A stretch of 64,000 bases of DNA. Origin: Burkholderiales bacterium (lineage in GTDB: Bacteria; Pseudomonadota; Gammaproteobacteria; Burkholderiales; Casimicrobiaceae). Positions 1-10,337 of the stretch are shown in pieces. A program made the position numbers and the translations under genes. The number at the start of each line of letters is the position of its first letter. The stretch's first letter is position 1. The stretch covers positions 1 through 64,000 of the forward strand of contig JANXNI010000034.1 of assembly GCA_025354165.1 (NCBI GenBank), read 5' to 3'. The notes beneath the pieces are model-generated. The model was not told where the DNA came from, made no database searches, and saw only the letters and a program-made list of their open reading frames with translations.

Positions 1-2
1 TT

Positions 3-269
3 GGTCGCGGCAGAGCCGCTCCTACAGAACACCCTCCTCATCTCGCGCACCTTCACGCCCTGCGCAACGGCGACATCCTCGCGTGGCAAAACGCATGGCA
101 AACGCGCTCGTCCGAAATTCTGTCCGCCAACACAATCATCCTCGGCAACAGTCGCCCGCGCCTTCGTCTGATAGCCACCCGCCCGAGCATCACGTCGCGC
201 GTGCTCTCGCCGTTCAAGCGCAAAGCAACGCTTGCCGAAGCGCTAACGAAGTTGCAGCAATCACAATGA
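3..269 (+). CDS. C-terminal fragment of an upstream CDS (possibly phosphoglycerate-mutase/alkaline-phosphatase-like protein), truncated by window edge
   Basis: Open frame ...LHALRNGDILAWQNAWQTRSSEILSANTIILGNSRPRLRLIATRPSITSRVLSPFKRKATLAEALTKLQQSQ* ending in ATGA overlap with recJ; not in the supplied ORF track because the start is outside the window. Confidence 0.5.
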   Translation, partial: GRGRAAPTEHPPHLAHLHALRNGDILAWQNAWQTRSSEILSANTIILGNSRPRLRLIATRPSITSRVLSPFKRKATLAEALTKLQQSQ

Positions 270-1987
270 CTAGCCCGGCAGCCGTCGCCCTGCATCGTCG
301 AGCCTTCAGCGAATCGACATCAGAAGCACTCGAAGCCAGCGGCTTCTCGCCTCTCTTCTCGCGCCTTTACGCTGCGCGCGGAATCACACATCCGACCGAC
401 ATCGAGTGGAAGCTCTCGCAGCTCCCTTCACCCGCATCGCTTAAAGGCATTGATGCGGTTTGCGAACGGCTCATTCAAGCCATCGAAAAGCGCGAACGCA
501 TTCTGATCGTCGCGGACTACGACGCGGACGGTGCGACCGCTTGTGCAGTGGGTCTGCGCGGCTTGCGGGCGATGGGCGCTGAGGTCAGTTACATCGTACC
601 GAACCGGTTTGAGTTTGGTTACGGTTTGACGCCGGAAATCGTCGCGCTGGCTGCAAAAGCATCGCCGAAAGTCATCGTCACGGTCGACAATGGAATCGCG
701 AGCGTCGATGGCGTCGCCGCTGCGCGCGCGCTGGGCATGGACGTGGTGGTGACCGACCATCATTTGCCCGGCGACAAGCTGCCCGACACCCCCACCATCG
801 TCAACCCTAACCAGCCCGGCTGCCCGTTTCCGAGCAAGGCGATTGCGGGCGTTGGTGTGATGTTTTACGTATTGCTTGCGCTGCGTACAAAGCTGCGCGA
901 GCGTGGCGTTTATACGCCGGAAACTCAGCCCGATCTCAATCGCCTGCTCGATCTTGTCGCACTTGGAACCGTAGCCGATGTGGTGCCGCTTGACGGCGTG
1001 AATCGTCGCCTCGTTGAGGCAGGTTTGCGCCGCATGCGTGAAGGCCGCGCCAACGTCGGCATCAACGCGCTGTTTGAAATCACCAAGCGCGACATGAGCA
1101 AGGCAACCGCCTATGAACTCGGCTTCATGCTCGGGCCGCGCATCAATGCGGCGGGACGGCTCGAAGATATTTCGCTGGGCATTGAATGCCTGACAACAGA
1201 CGATCCCGCGCGCGCCGCCGAGATCGCAGAGGAGCTCGATCAGCTCAATCGCGAACGCAAGAGCATTGAAGCGGGCATGCGGGAGGAAGCCGATCAACTG
1301 ATCACGGCCACCATCACGCCCGAGCAAAAAAGCATCGTGGTAACCGATTCGACCTGGCATCAGGGCGTGGTCGGCATCGTCGCCGGTCGTTTGCGCGAGG
1401 CGCATCATCGGCCAACGATTGTGTTTGCGCCGGGTGACGATGGTGAACTCAAAGGCTCGGGTCGCTCGATTCCCGGCTTTCATTTACGCGATGCGCTGGA
1501 TCTTGTTTCAAAACGCCGACCTGAGCTGATGCGCAAATTTGGCGGTCACGCAATGGCGGCGGGTCTTACCATTGCCGAGGTGAATTTCGCTGCGTTTTCG
1601 GCGACGTTTGAGCAAGTCGCAAACGAGTGGCTAACGCCCGAGCAGCTTGAGCAACGCGTTGAGAGCGACGGCAGTTTCGCGCTCACCGAATTTGATTTCG
1701 ACACGGCGCACGCACTGCATCAGCATGTGTGGGGCCAGGCGTTTCCCGCACCGATGTTTGACGATGAATTTACGGTCGTCGATTCGCGCATCGTCGCGCT
1801 CAAACACACGAAGCTGCGCCTCAAACGCGAAGGCCGTATCTTTGACGCTATTCGTTTTGGCTGCACCGAGGTACCACCGCAGCCGATGCGTGCGGCGTAC
1901 AAAGTGTCACTCTCGGAATATCAGGGCAATCAGCGGTTGGAGTTGATTATTGAGCGCTGGTGGCCAGTGACCACTACCGTCATTTAG
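266..1987 (+). CDS. recJ: Single-stranded-DNA-specific exonuclease RecJ
   Basis: ORF 83..1987; DHH motifs VADYDADGATA, VTVDNGIAS, VVTDHHLPG; GGHAMAAG; likely start at ATG 266 (ATGA overlap) rather than 83. Confidence 0.93.
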   Translation: MTSPAAVALHRRAFSESTSEALEASGFSPLFSRLYAARGITHPTDIEWKLSQLPSPASLKGIDAVCERLIQAIEKRERILIVADYDADGATACAVGLRGLRAMGAEVSYIVPNRFEFGYGLTPEIVALAAKASPKVIVTVDNGIASVDGVAAARALGMDVVVTDHHLPGDKLPDTPTIVNPNQPGCPFPSKAIAGVGVMFYVLLALRTKLRERGVYTPETQPDLNRLLDLVALGTVADVVPLDGVNRRLVEAGLRRMREGRANVGINALFEITKRDMSKATAYELGFMLGPRINAAGRLEDISLGIECLTTDDPARAAEIAEELDQLNRERKSIEAGMREEADQLITATITPEQKSIVVTDSTWHQGVVGIVAGRLREAHHRPTIVFAPGDDGELKGSGRSIPGFHLRDALDLVSKRRPELMRKFGGHAMAAGLTIAEVNFAAFSATFEQVANEWLTPEQLEQRVESDGSFALTEFDFDTAHALHQHVWGQAFPAPMFDDEFTVVDSRIVALKHTKLRLKREGRIFDAIRFGCTEVPPQPMRAAYKVSLSEYQGNQRLELIIERWWPVTTTVI

Positions 1988-3383
1988 CCGCACGCTCGGC
2001 TGCCACCACCGCCTCGATCACATCCGCCAGCACCACGGGGCGCGGCTGATCGTCGATCTCTACAACGACGAGATAGCCCACATCCGAACCGCCGGAAATG
2101 AAGGCCTTCACCAGCGCCAGTTGATCGCTGTGCACGAGTGTGCCGTCTTCCTTTGACCAGTATTCCATCGCGACGAGGCAGCCCGCCGACGGCGCGGACG
2201 GGAAGAAATTTTCGCCACGGTAATACGCAGAATTCACCGTGTTGCCGTGCGCGAGAATTTCGTCGCGGCCCGCGTGTCCCGCGAGAAACGCCTCCTTAAT
2301 CGGAAAATAATCTCGCCACGATGGCGGCAGAAAACGAGTGTATTGCGCCTCCGTCCATTCGCGTCTGTTGGCCGCAAATCTCGCGTCTTCATTGACCTCC
2401 TGCGGTACCTCGCGCAGCTGCGGCTGATTGAACAAAGCCACTGGCGCTTCCACCGGTAACATCGATTCCAGATACGGCGTCGGCCCGATCCAGCGATTGG
2501 TCGCCGTGCCCGTGCCCTTGATCACCAGCAGCCCCTGCGGCGTGTTGCCGTTGGTGATCGTGCCCGGCAGATTGGTGCGCGCCATCGCCAGTTGCGCGAT
2601 GTTGAAATAGCTGCCGTCGGCGTTTCTCACGAAGCGCCCATCCGCGCCACGCACCAGCGCCATGCCCATGCGTTCACGATCATGACGCTGGAAACTAAAC
2701 ACCACCGGATAGCCCGCCACGATGGGGGCAGCGAGCAAATCCACGAGCGGCGGGCGACGCAACAGATCATCAGTCGGAGCGACGGTCAGACGATGAATGA
2801 GCGCCTGCAAACGCGGTTCATTCGCCCACTCAGGAAAATTCTCACGCATCCGCTCGCCGAGCCATGCGCGCTGCTCCGCCGTGTCGTTTGCACGCAGCAA
2901 AGTGTATGCGCCGATAGCGAATTCACGCGGCGTTTTTATTTTCGGCAACAGATCGGGCAGCAGCGGCGCAACGTCTTTCGCAAACATCGTATGCGCTGCG
3001 CTTAGCAATCCGCGCTGATACGCCGGACTCTTCTCGTGCGACGAAGGAAGCAGCTGTAGCAGTCGCGCTCGCACAAGGTCTGCTTCGACATTGAAGTGCG
3101 CCGCAGCCGACAGCGCACCGGGAATCGTTTCATCCGCCTCCGCGCCCGGTGGCAGCGCCAGCACGGCGCGCAACGCGGCGATTTCCGTTTCGTAAACGGC
3201 GCGCTCGCCAGCCCGCGAAGTCAGCACTGCATTGAGCGCCACTGGACGTAGCGCGACAAGCTCAGGCACTGTTCGTCGCGCCGTGCCGCCCGCATCGACG
3301 CTGCGCGGTGGCGTGGCGCAGCCCGCGAGAAGCGCGAGGACGACAGCGGGCAGGAGCAGGAATGAGCGATAGGCTGAATGCAT
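1980..3383 (-). CDS. Putative lipoprotein with L,D-transpeptidase (YkuD)-like catalytic signature
   Basis: Lipobox-like LALLAGC; NTPQGLLVIKG and HGN...APSAGCLV resemble YkuD HG...SxGC; 3' end overlaps recJ stop. Confidence 0.55.
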   Translation of the reverse strand: MHSAYRSFLLLPAVVLALLAGCATPPRSVDAGGTARRTVPELVALRPVALNAVLTSRAGERAVYETEIAALRAVLALPPGAEADETIPGALSAAAHFNVEADLVRARLLQLLPSSHEKSPAYQRGLLSAAHTMFAKDVAPLLPDLLPKIKTPREFAIGAYTLLRANDTAEQRAWLGERMRENFPEWANEPRLQALIHRLTVAPTDDLLRRPPLVDLLAAPIVAGYPVVFSFQRHDRERMGMALVRGADGRFVRNADGSYFNIAQLAMARTNLPGTITNGNTPQGLLVIKGTGTATNRWIGPTPYLESMLPVEAPVALFNQPQLREVPQEVNEDARFAANRREWTEAQYTRFLPPSWRDYFPIKEAFLAGHAGRDEILAHGNTVNSAYYRGENFFPSAPSAGCLVAMEYWSKEDGTLVHSDQLALVKAFISGGSDVGYLVVVEIDDQPRPVVLADVIEAVVAAERAAK

Positions 3384-3475
3384 GTGAATGACGGCGTTGA
3401 GTTGATCGCAAAGGAGCAGCGCGATGGTAGCGCTCGCTGCGTTTCACCCGCTGCCAACAAGCAATGTCTGGTCAT

Positions 3476-3591
3476 CAGCTTTTTCGTCTAATGACGTTTT
3501 CATAGAGGCTATCTGCCGAAATTGCTGATAGTCGACTTGTTACACATTGTTGTTTTACCCCATATGAAATGGTCGTTTCAGCGAAAAGCTG
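3476..3591. repeat. 116-118 bp palindromic intergenic element, copy G
   Basis: cagctttttcg...aggcta...gatagtcgacttg...taccccat...ggtcgtttcagcgaaaagctg; GTCGAC at element position 56-61. Confidence 0.85.
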
Positions 3592-3663
3592 TATCGCGCA
3601 ACCAGCGACGATCCAAGCGCCGTTAGACTTCCTCATTCCGCTTCTTCAATCAAACGATTTGCC

Positions 3664-4606
<943 letters not shown>

Positions 4607-4682
4607 CTGGGTTCTAGCCCCGCCCACTAGCCGGGTTACGGCCAGGCGGGTAAGGCAGTCTGCCGTCATCTTCGCTAACTTT

Positions 4683-5729
4683 CGTCATCCTCGCGCAGGC
4701 GGGGATCCAGCTCGTAGTCTCCGCGACGCGCAAATCGTCCGAAAGACTAAATTAATTCGTTCGCCACCGATGCGCTCATGCCGCGCGGCAGTAACTTTCT
4801 TTTGCTTCGCCAAAAGCAAGTCACCAAAGAAAAGGCGACCCCGACATTCGCCCTGATCCGAGATTTGAAGCGAAAACGTCGCGCGGTCCGAAACTCGCTG
4901 CGCTCAAACAACGGACCGCTTCATCGACGTTTTCACTCCAAATCTCGGGGGCGAATGGACGGGGCCCTCTAACCGATGTTTGATCGCTGCGCGACAAAGA
5001 TTACGAAACACGGATGCGAGCGTCCGAGCCGCGGTTGCTGCGTCTATACGCGAGTAGGCGAGCGACAAAGTATTGAGAACTCGGCGACTAACAGAAGCAC
5101 AAGTGATAGTAGCCACATCGGCAGACACACAAGGGCAAAGGCGATAAGTTGGAAACCAACGCCATTTGCGTAGAGGTCAGGGCTCGGCGAACCTGACAAA
5201 ACCGAGTAAACGTAGTACGAGGCATGGCAACCGACGCCAATTACCCAAAGGATCAAAGTGCCAAAAAAAATCCATCGACGTTGCTTTTTCAACGAGCTGT
5301 ACATTTGAATGTCCAAGTGGGTTATCGAAATAGCAAGCGTAGCCCCGATGCTCGCATCCGGGTTTCCGAAAACCTCATCGCGAAGCGATCAAACATCTGT
5401 TCGACGGGGTCCCCATGTATTCGACCCCGAGATTTGGAGTGAAAACGTCGATGAAGCGGTCCGTTGTTTGAGCGTAGCGAGTTTCGGACCGCGCGACGTT
5501 TTCGCTTCAAATCTCGGATTAGGGCGAATGTCGGGGTCGCCTTTTCTTTGGTGACTTTCTTTTGGCGACGCAAAAGAAAGTTACTGCCGCGCGCGGCATG
5601 AGCGCGCTGGTTGCACACGAGCAACGACAAATTATCTATTCACGTTCATGGTTCGACAAGCTCACCACGAACGGATATTTGCGCTTCGCGGGGACTACGA
5701 ACTGGATCCCCGCTTTCGCGAGGATGACG
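4683..5729. mobile_element. Composite inverted-repeat element (arms ~4683-5025 and ~5355-5729) with a single internal ORF; no transposase
   Basis: Outer ends cgtcatcctcgcgcaggcggggatccag / ctggatccccgctttcgcgaggatgacg; inner arms share gtaactttcttttg..caccaaagaaaaggcgaccccgacattcgccct..atccgagatttgaagcgaaaacgtcgcgcggtccgaaactcgctgcgctcaaacaacggaccgcttcatcgacgttttcactccaaatctcg in inverted orientation. Confidence 0.8.
5044..5316 (-). CDS. Small predicted membrane protein (two hydrophobic segments), cargo of the inverted-repeat element
   Basis: 90 aa ORF MDIQMYSSLKKQRRWIFFGTLILWVIGVGCHASYYVYSVLSG...VGFQLIAFALVCLPMWLLSLVLLLVAEF; lies between the arms. Confidence 0.55.
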   Translation of the reverse strand: MDIQMYSSLKKQRRWIFFGTLILWVIGVGCHASYYVYSVLSGSPSPDLYANGVGFQLIAFALVCLPMWLLSLVLLLVAEFSILCRSPTRV

Positions 5730-5795
5730 ACAGTGCGCCGAAGAAAGTGACTTGCTGTCGGGCAACCCCCGAGCTGCCTGCGTTACAGTAACGCC

Positions 5796-6803
5796 ATGAC
5801 CTCCCCCTGCATCGACATCCACAGCCACTTCTTCCCCGCGCAAGCCCCGAATTTCGCGCAAAAATTCGGCGAACAATCCGGCCCATGGGTAACGCTGCAA
5901 GACCACGGCGACGGAACCGGCATGATGCTGCTAGGCGACAAGCCCTTCCGCCCTGTGCACTCTGCTTTGTGGGACGCCAAGGCGCGGGTCAAAGAGCTTG
6001 ACGACAACAATGTCGCCACGCAGATCGTGTGCGCCACACCCGTGATGTTCGCCTACGACGCGCCCGCTGAGCAGGCGGCTTACGTGGCGAGCACGTACAA
6101 CGATCTCGCGCTTGCGATGTGCGCCGACAGCGGTGGTCGCCTGAAAGCGCTCGCGCAAGTTCCATTGCAGGACGCTGACCTGTCATGCAAAGAGCTAACG
6201 CGTGCCATGCGCGCTGGATGCGTGGGCGTGCAGATTGGCAACCATGTCGGCCCGCGCGAGATGGATGACGAGGGCACGATCCGCTTCCTCGCGCATTGCG
6301 CGGCGGAGGGTGCGGCAGTGCTGGTGCATCCTTGGGATATGTTGGGCGGAGAACGGCTCAAACGCTGGATGAGCGCGTGGACGGTGGCGATGCCGGCGGA
6401 GACGCAGTTCGGCATCATGGCGATGATTTTGGGTGGCGCGTTTGATCAACTGCCGACCGATTTGCGCATCTGTTTTGCGCACGGAGGCGGCGGCTTTCCT
6501 TATCTGCTCGGCCGTCTGGAAAACGCGTGGCATCGGCGCGATATCGTGCGCGGTGTCTCAAAGCATCCGCCGAGTCATTATCTGAATCGTTTCAGCGTCG
6601 ACAGCGCGGTGTTCGATCCGCGTGCGCTGCGCCTCCTGATCGACACGATGGGCGCGGGTCACGTGATGGTTGGCAGCGATGCACCGTTCCCGCTGGGCGA
6701 GGAACACATTGGCGATCTGGTGCGCAATCAACCGGAGGTTAGCCCCACTGACCGCGCAGCGATTTTGAGGGACAATGCCAACTCGTTTTTTCGGTTGGGC
6801 TAG
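5796..6803 (+). CDS. nbaD: 2-amino-3-carboxymuconate-6-semialdehyde decarboxylase (ACMSD), amidohydrolase family
   Basis: MTSPCIDIHSHFFP, AHGGGGFPYLLGRLENAW, VGSDAPFPLGEE; follows 3-hydroxyanthranilate dioxygenase. Confidence 0.88.
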   Translation: MTSPCIDIHSHFFPAQAPNFAQKFGEQSGPWVTLQDHGDGTGMMLLGDKPFRPVHSALWDAKARVKELDDNNVATQIVCATPVMFAYDAPAEQAAYVASTYNDLALAMCADSGGRLKALAQVPLQDADLSCKELTRAMRAGCVGVQIGNHVGPREMDDEGTIRFLAHCAAEGAAVLVHPWDMLGGERLKRWMSAWTVAMPAETQFGIMAMILGGAFDQLPTDLRICFAHGGGGFPYLLGRLENAWHRRDIVRGVSKHPPSHYLNRFSVDSAVFDPRALRLLIDTMGAGHVMVGSDAPFPLGEEHIGDLVRNQPEVSPTDRAAILRDNANSFFRLG

Positions 6804-6813
6804 GGAAAATATC

Positions 6814-6835
6814 AAAATGCATTATGTTGCATTTT
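6814..6835. promoter_or_regulatory. Perfect 8-bp inverted repeat AAAATGCA-N6-TGCATTTT between ACMSD and ABC-transporter genes
   Basis: Direct reading: aaaatgcattatgttgcatttt. Confidence 0.45.
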
Positions 6836-6909
6836 TCTTAAGCCTCGCTTACATTTACTGCAATCATTCGGCGTAAAACGCCTGTAAATCACGTAACGGA
6901 GGAATTATC

Positions 6910-8085
6910 ATGCATAAATTGGTCGTAGCGCTTGCTGCCGCTGGACTCGTGTCCGGTGTCGCTTTCGCGCAATCTTCGCCGCTCAAGATCGGTTTTGTGG
7001 GCGAACTCTCCGGCCCCCAAGCGCCGCTGGGTCAGGATCAATACGATGCCTTGATGATGGTGATCGAGCAGAACGGCGGCAAGCTCGGTGGCGTGCCGGT
7101 GCAGGTCATTAAAGAGGACTCACAACTGAAGCCCGACGTCGCCAATCAGGTGGTCGACAAGCTGCTCGAAAAAGACAAGGTGCAAATCATTACCGGCGTG
7201 ACGTTTTCGAACATCATGATGGCGGTGCATAAAAAGATTACCGACAAAGCCGTGTTCTTGATTGGCTCCAACGCCGGGCCATCACCGATGGCAGGCGCGC
7301 AATGTTCGCCGTACTTCTTCAGCGCGTCGTGGCAGAACGACAATCAGGCGGAAGTGGTTGGCAAGTACGCCAGCGACAAGGGCTACAAAAACGTGATCGC
7401 AATGGCACCGAATTATCAGGCGGGCAAGGATTTCGTGGCCGGCTTCAAGCGCTCATTTAAGGGCGGAACGGTCACCGATGAAATCTACACACCGCTGAAC
7501 CAGCAGGATTTCTCGGCTGAGCTTGCGCAAGTCGCGAGCAAGAAGCCGGACGCGCTTTATGTGTTTTATCCAGGCGGTCTTGGCGTGAACTTCGTGAAGC
7601 AGTTTCAGCAGGCGGGGCTTAACAAGAGCATCACGGTGATGAGCACTTCAACGGTTGACGGATCGACTCTGCCCGCATTACGCGACGCGGCATTAGGCAT
7701 GCTCTCAGGCACGTTCTGGGGCCCGGATTTCCCGAATGAAGCGAACCAGAAATTCGTCGCAGCCTTCGAGAAAAAATACAACCGCATTCCGTCGCAGTAC
7801 GCTGCGCAGGGTTACGACGCCGCCCTGCTGCTCGACAGCGCGATTCGCAAAGTCAAAGGCAAGATTGACGACAAGAAGGCATTCCACGCGGCGCTCAAGG
7901 CCGCTGACTTCAAATCTGTTCGTGGCAATTTCAAGTTCGGCACCAACCAGTTCCCGGTGCAGGATATGTACATGTTTGACGTGGCTAAGGACGCCAAAGG
8001 TCGCGTGAGTTTGCGCACGGTGGCGAAGCCGCTGGTCAACCATGTGGATGCCTATGCGGCGCAGTGTGTGATGAAGGCGCTGTAG
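6910..8085 (+). CDS. ABC transporter substrate-binding protein, branched-chain amino acid/aromatic (LivK-type)
   Basis: Signal peptide; SSPLKIGFVGELSGPQAPLGQDQYDALMMVIEQNGGKLGG; followed by two LivHM-like permeases and two LivGF-like ATPases. Confidence 0.9.
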   Translation: MHKLVVALAAAGLVSGVAFAQSSPLKIGFVGELSGPQAPLGQDQYDALMMVIEQNGGKLGGVPVQVIKEDSQLKPDVANQVVDKLLEKDKVQIITGVTFSNIMMAVHKKITDKAVFLIGSNAGPSPMAGAQCSPYFFSASWQNDNQAEVVGKYASDKGYKNVIAMAPNYQAGKDFVAGFKRSFKGGTVTDEIYTPLNQQDFSAELAQVASKKPDALYVFYPGGLGVNFVKQFQQAGLNKSITVMSTSTVDGSTLPALRDAALGMLSGTFWGPDFPNEANQKFVAAFEKKYNRIPSQYAAQGYDAALLLDSAIRKVKGKIDDKKAFHAALKAADFKSVRGNFKFGTNQFPVQDMYMFDVAKDAKGRVSLRTVAKPLVNHVDAYAAQCVMKAL

Positions 8086-8106
8086 AAAAGGATTTCGCTG
8101 CCATAC

Positions 8107-8135
8107 GTCGGGTGGGCACGGAATGCCTACCCGAC
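8107..8135. repeat. Hairpin / short palindromic repeat gtcgggtgggca-cggaa-tgcctacccgac
   Basis: 12-bp stem with one G:U pair, directly downstream of the substrate-binding protein gene. Confidence 0.6.
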
Positions 8136-8191
8136 AACGGGCCATTCCCGTGAAGGCAAGACCCCAGAACGCTGCCACGCGAAACTGCCAT

Positions 8192-8309
8192 CAACTTCAA
8201 TGTGGAACGTATATCCTGCATGGGCAAACCGGCGCTTTGTGCGTAATGTCAACATTGCCGCTAAATGACCGATTAGCCCAATTGGAATGGCGCTTTCAGC
8301 ATAAAGCTA
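8192..8309. repeat. 116-118 bp palindromic intergenic element, copy H (divergent)
   Basis: caacttcaatg..catgggca...gtaatgtcaacatt...attagccca...atggcgctttcagcataaagcta; same landmark spacing +1 nt. Confidence 0.65.
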
Positions 8310-8382
8310 TAAGAGATTTGTCGGCCTCGACTCCCGCCATTTCGGCAATCACAGCAGCCGATTTGCGATCATCCGTGACGTC

Positions 8383-9312
8383 ATGACCACCCAGCTTGCC
8401 CTCTCCCAACTCTTAAACGGACTCCAGCTCGGCGTGCTTCTGTTCCTGCTAGCCGCCGGTTTGACCCTCGTATTCGGCATCATGAGTTTTGTCAATCTGG
8501 CGCACGGCTCGCTCTACATGCTGGGTGCATATTTCGGCGCGGCGGCGTTCGCGAATACTGATTCTTTTGTTCTGGCGATCATTGCAGCGGTAGGCGGCGC
8601 GGGTTTGGTCGGCCTCCTGCTTGACCGCTTCGCGCTCACCAAACTCTATGCGCGAGATCATCTCGATCAGGTGCTGGCAACATTCGGTCTGATTCTGTTT
8701 TTTAACGAATTGATCCGCATTATCTGGGGCCCGTCGTCGGTGTTCATTTCGGCCCCGAAGGCGCTTGGCGGCACCATCGATATTGGCGGTTTCACCTATC
8801 CCAGCTATCGGTTTGCGATCATTGCAGCAGGGCTAGCCGTGGCGTTGGGGCTCTATGTGCTCATCCAGAAAACACGCGTCGGGATGCTGATTCGTGCCGG
8901 TGCAACTAACGCCAACATGGTCGCGGCGCTGGGCGTGAATATCAAGTGGCTCAATACGCTCGTGTTCGCGCTGGGCGCGGCGCTGGCGGGGCTTGCCGGC
9001 GTGATGGCGGGGCCGATCGTTTCGGTGCAGCCGGGCATGGGTGAACCGGTGTTGATTCTCACACTGGTGGTCATCATCATCGGTGGACTCGGCTCGATTC
9101 GCGGGGCGTTCTTTGCGGCACTGATTGTCGGCGTGGTGGACACATTGGGGCGCGCATTTATGCCAACTATCATGCGCTCGCTCATGGAGCGCAGCACGGC
9201 CGATGCGGCGGGGCCAGCGCTAGCCTCGATGCTAATTTATCTATTTATGGCGGTCGTACTAGCGGTGAAGCCGCAAGGGCTATTCCCCGCCAACGTAGCT
9301 GCAACCCGATGA
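8383..9312 (+). CDS. Branched-chain amino acid-type ABC transporter permease (LivH-like)
   Basis: GVLLFLLAAGLTLVFGIMSFVNLAHGSLYMLGAY. Confidence 0.9.
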   Translation: MTTQLALSQLLNGLQLGVLLFLLAAGLTLVFGIMSFVNLAHGSLYMLGAYFGAAAFANTDSFVLAIIAAVGGAGLVGLLLDRFALTKLYARDHLDQVLATFGLILFFNELIRIIWGPSSVFISAPKALGGTIDIGGFTYPSYRFAIIAAGLAVALGLYVLIQKTRVGMLIRAGATNANMVAALGVNIKWLNTLVFALGAALAGLAGVMAGPIVSVQPGMGEPVLILTLVVIIIGGLGSIRGAFFAALIVGVVDTLGRAFMPTIMRSLMERSTADAAGPALASMLIYLFMAVVLAVKPQGLFPANVAATR

Positions 9313-10337
9313 GCGGTACGAAACCCTCATCGCTGTGGCCCGTCGCTATCCAATGGAGCGCGCCGCGCACGGTCACCGCCGTCATTATCATCGCGTTGCT
9401 TGCTGTGCTACCTATGATAGCAAGCGCGCTGGAATCGAGTTACTACGTAAGCTTCGCAACGCGTGTACTCATCTATGCGCTCGCCGCGATTGGATTGAAT
9501 TTCATTCTCGGCTTTGGCGGTATGGTGAGCCTCGGCCACGCGATGTACGTGCTACTCGGCGCCTATGCGGTTGCGATTCCAGCAAGTCATGGCGTGACGT
9601 CGGGTTTTATACACGTGGCGCTGGCGGTGGGCGTGTGCGTACCGCTCGCTTCGGGTTTCGGTGCGGTCGCGTTGCGCACCTCCGGCATAGCGTTCATCAT
9701 GATCACGCTGGCGTTTGCGCAGATGCTGTTCTTCGGCGCGGTGAGCCTTAAAGATTATGGCGGCGATGACGGCTTGACGGTCGCCGCACGCAGCACTTTA
9801 GGTGGCCTCGATTTGACTAACAATACAACGCTTTATTACGCCGTATTGGTCACGGTGTTGCTGGCGCTGTACCTGTCATGGCGCGCGGTGTTGAGTCCGT
9901 TCGGGCTGGTGCTCCGGGCCACCAAATCGAACCCGCGCCGCGCCACGGCTTTGGGGCATCCGATCTTTCGCTATCAGCTCACGGCCTACGTCGCCTCGGC
10001 GGTAGTGTGTGCGGTAGCGGGGGTGTTGCTAGCGAATCTGACACTCTTCGCATCGCCTGCTTACGGCGCGTGGACGCTGTCAGGCGAACTGATCGTGATC
10101 GTAATTCTGGGTGGACTCGGCACCGTATTTGGTCCGGTAGTGGGCGCGATTATTTTGCTGGCGCTTGAAGAAACGCTGCCGACGCTGATCGACGCGACAC
10201 TGCCCGACTACAAGTCGAACTGGATGTTGTTGCTAGGGCTGTTCATTTTCTTCGTGGCATTGCTTTTGAAGCGCGGCGTGTTTGGCTCGCTACCCGCTTC
10301 TGTTCGTGGCGAGCGCTCCAAGCCAGAGTTGCCATGA
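9309..10337 (+). CDS. Branched-chain amino acid-type ABC transporter permease (LivM-like)
   Basis: ALAAIGLNFILGFGGMVSLGHAMYVLLGAYA; ATGA-type overlap with preceding gene. Confidence 0.9.
   Translation: MSGTKPSSLWPVAIQWSAPRTVTAVIIIALLAVLPMIASALESSYYVSFATRVLIYALAAIGLNFILGFGGMVSLGHAMYVLLGAYAVAIPASHGVTSGFIHVALAVGVCVPLASGFGAVALRTSGIAFIMITLAFAQMLFFGAVSLKDYGGDDGLTVAARSTLGGLDLTNNTTLYYAVLVTVLLALYLSWRAVLSPFGLVLRATKSNPRRATALGHPIFRYQLTAYVASAVVCAVAGVLLANLTLFASPAYGAWTLSGELIVIVILGGLGTVFGPVVGAIILLALEETLPTLIDATLPDYKSNWMLLLGLFIFFVALLLKRGVFGSLPASVRGERSKPELP

Noticed and set aside
428-1483. 351-aa minus-strand ORF opposite recJ
   Set aside because: Antisense shadow of a well-supported gene; composition is an artefact
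4683-5729. Insertion sequence or transposon
   Set aside because: No transposase or recognisable terminal target duplication could be read; kept only as a composite repeat element
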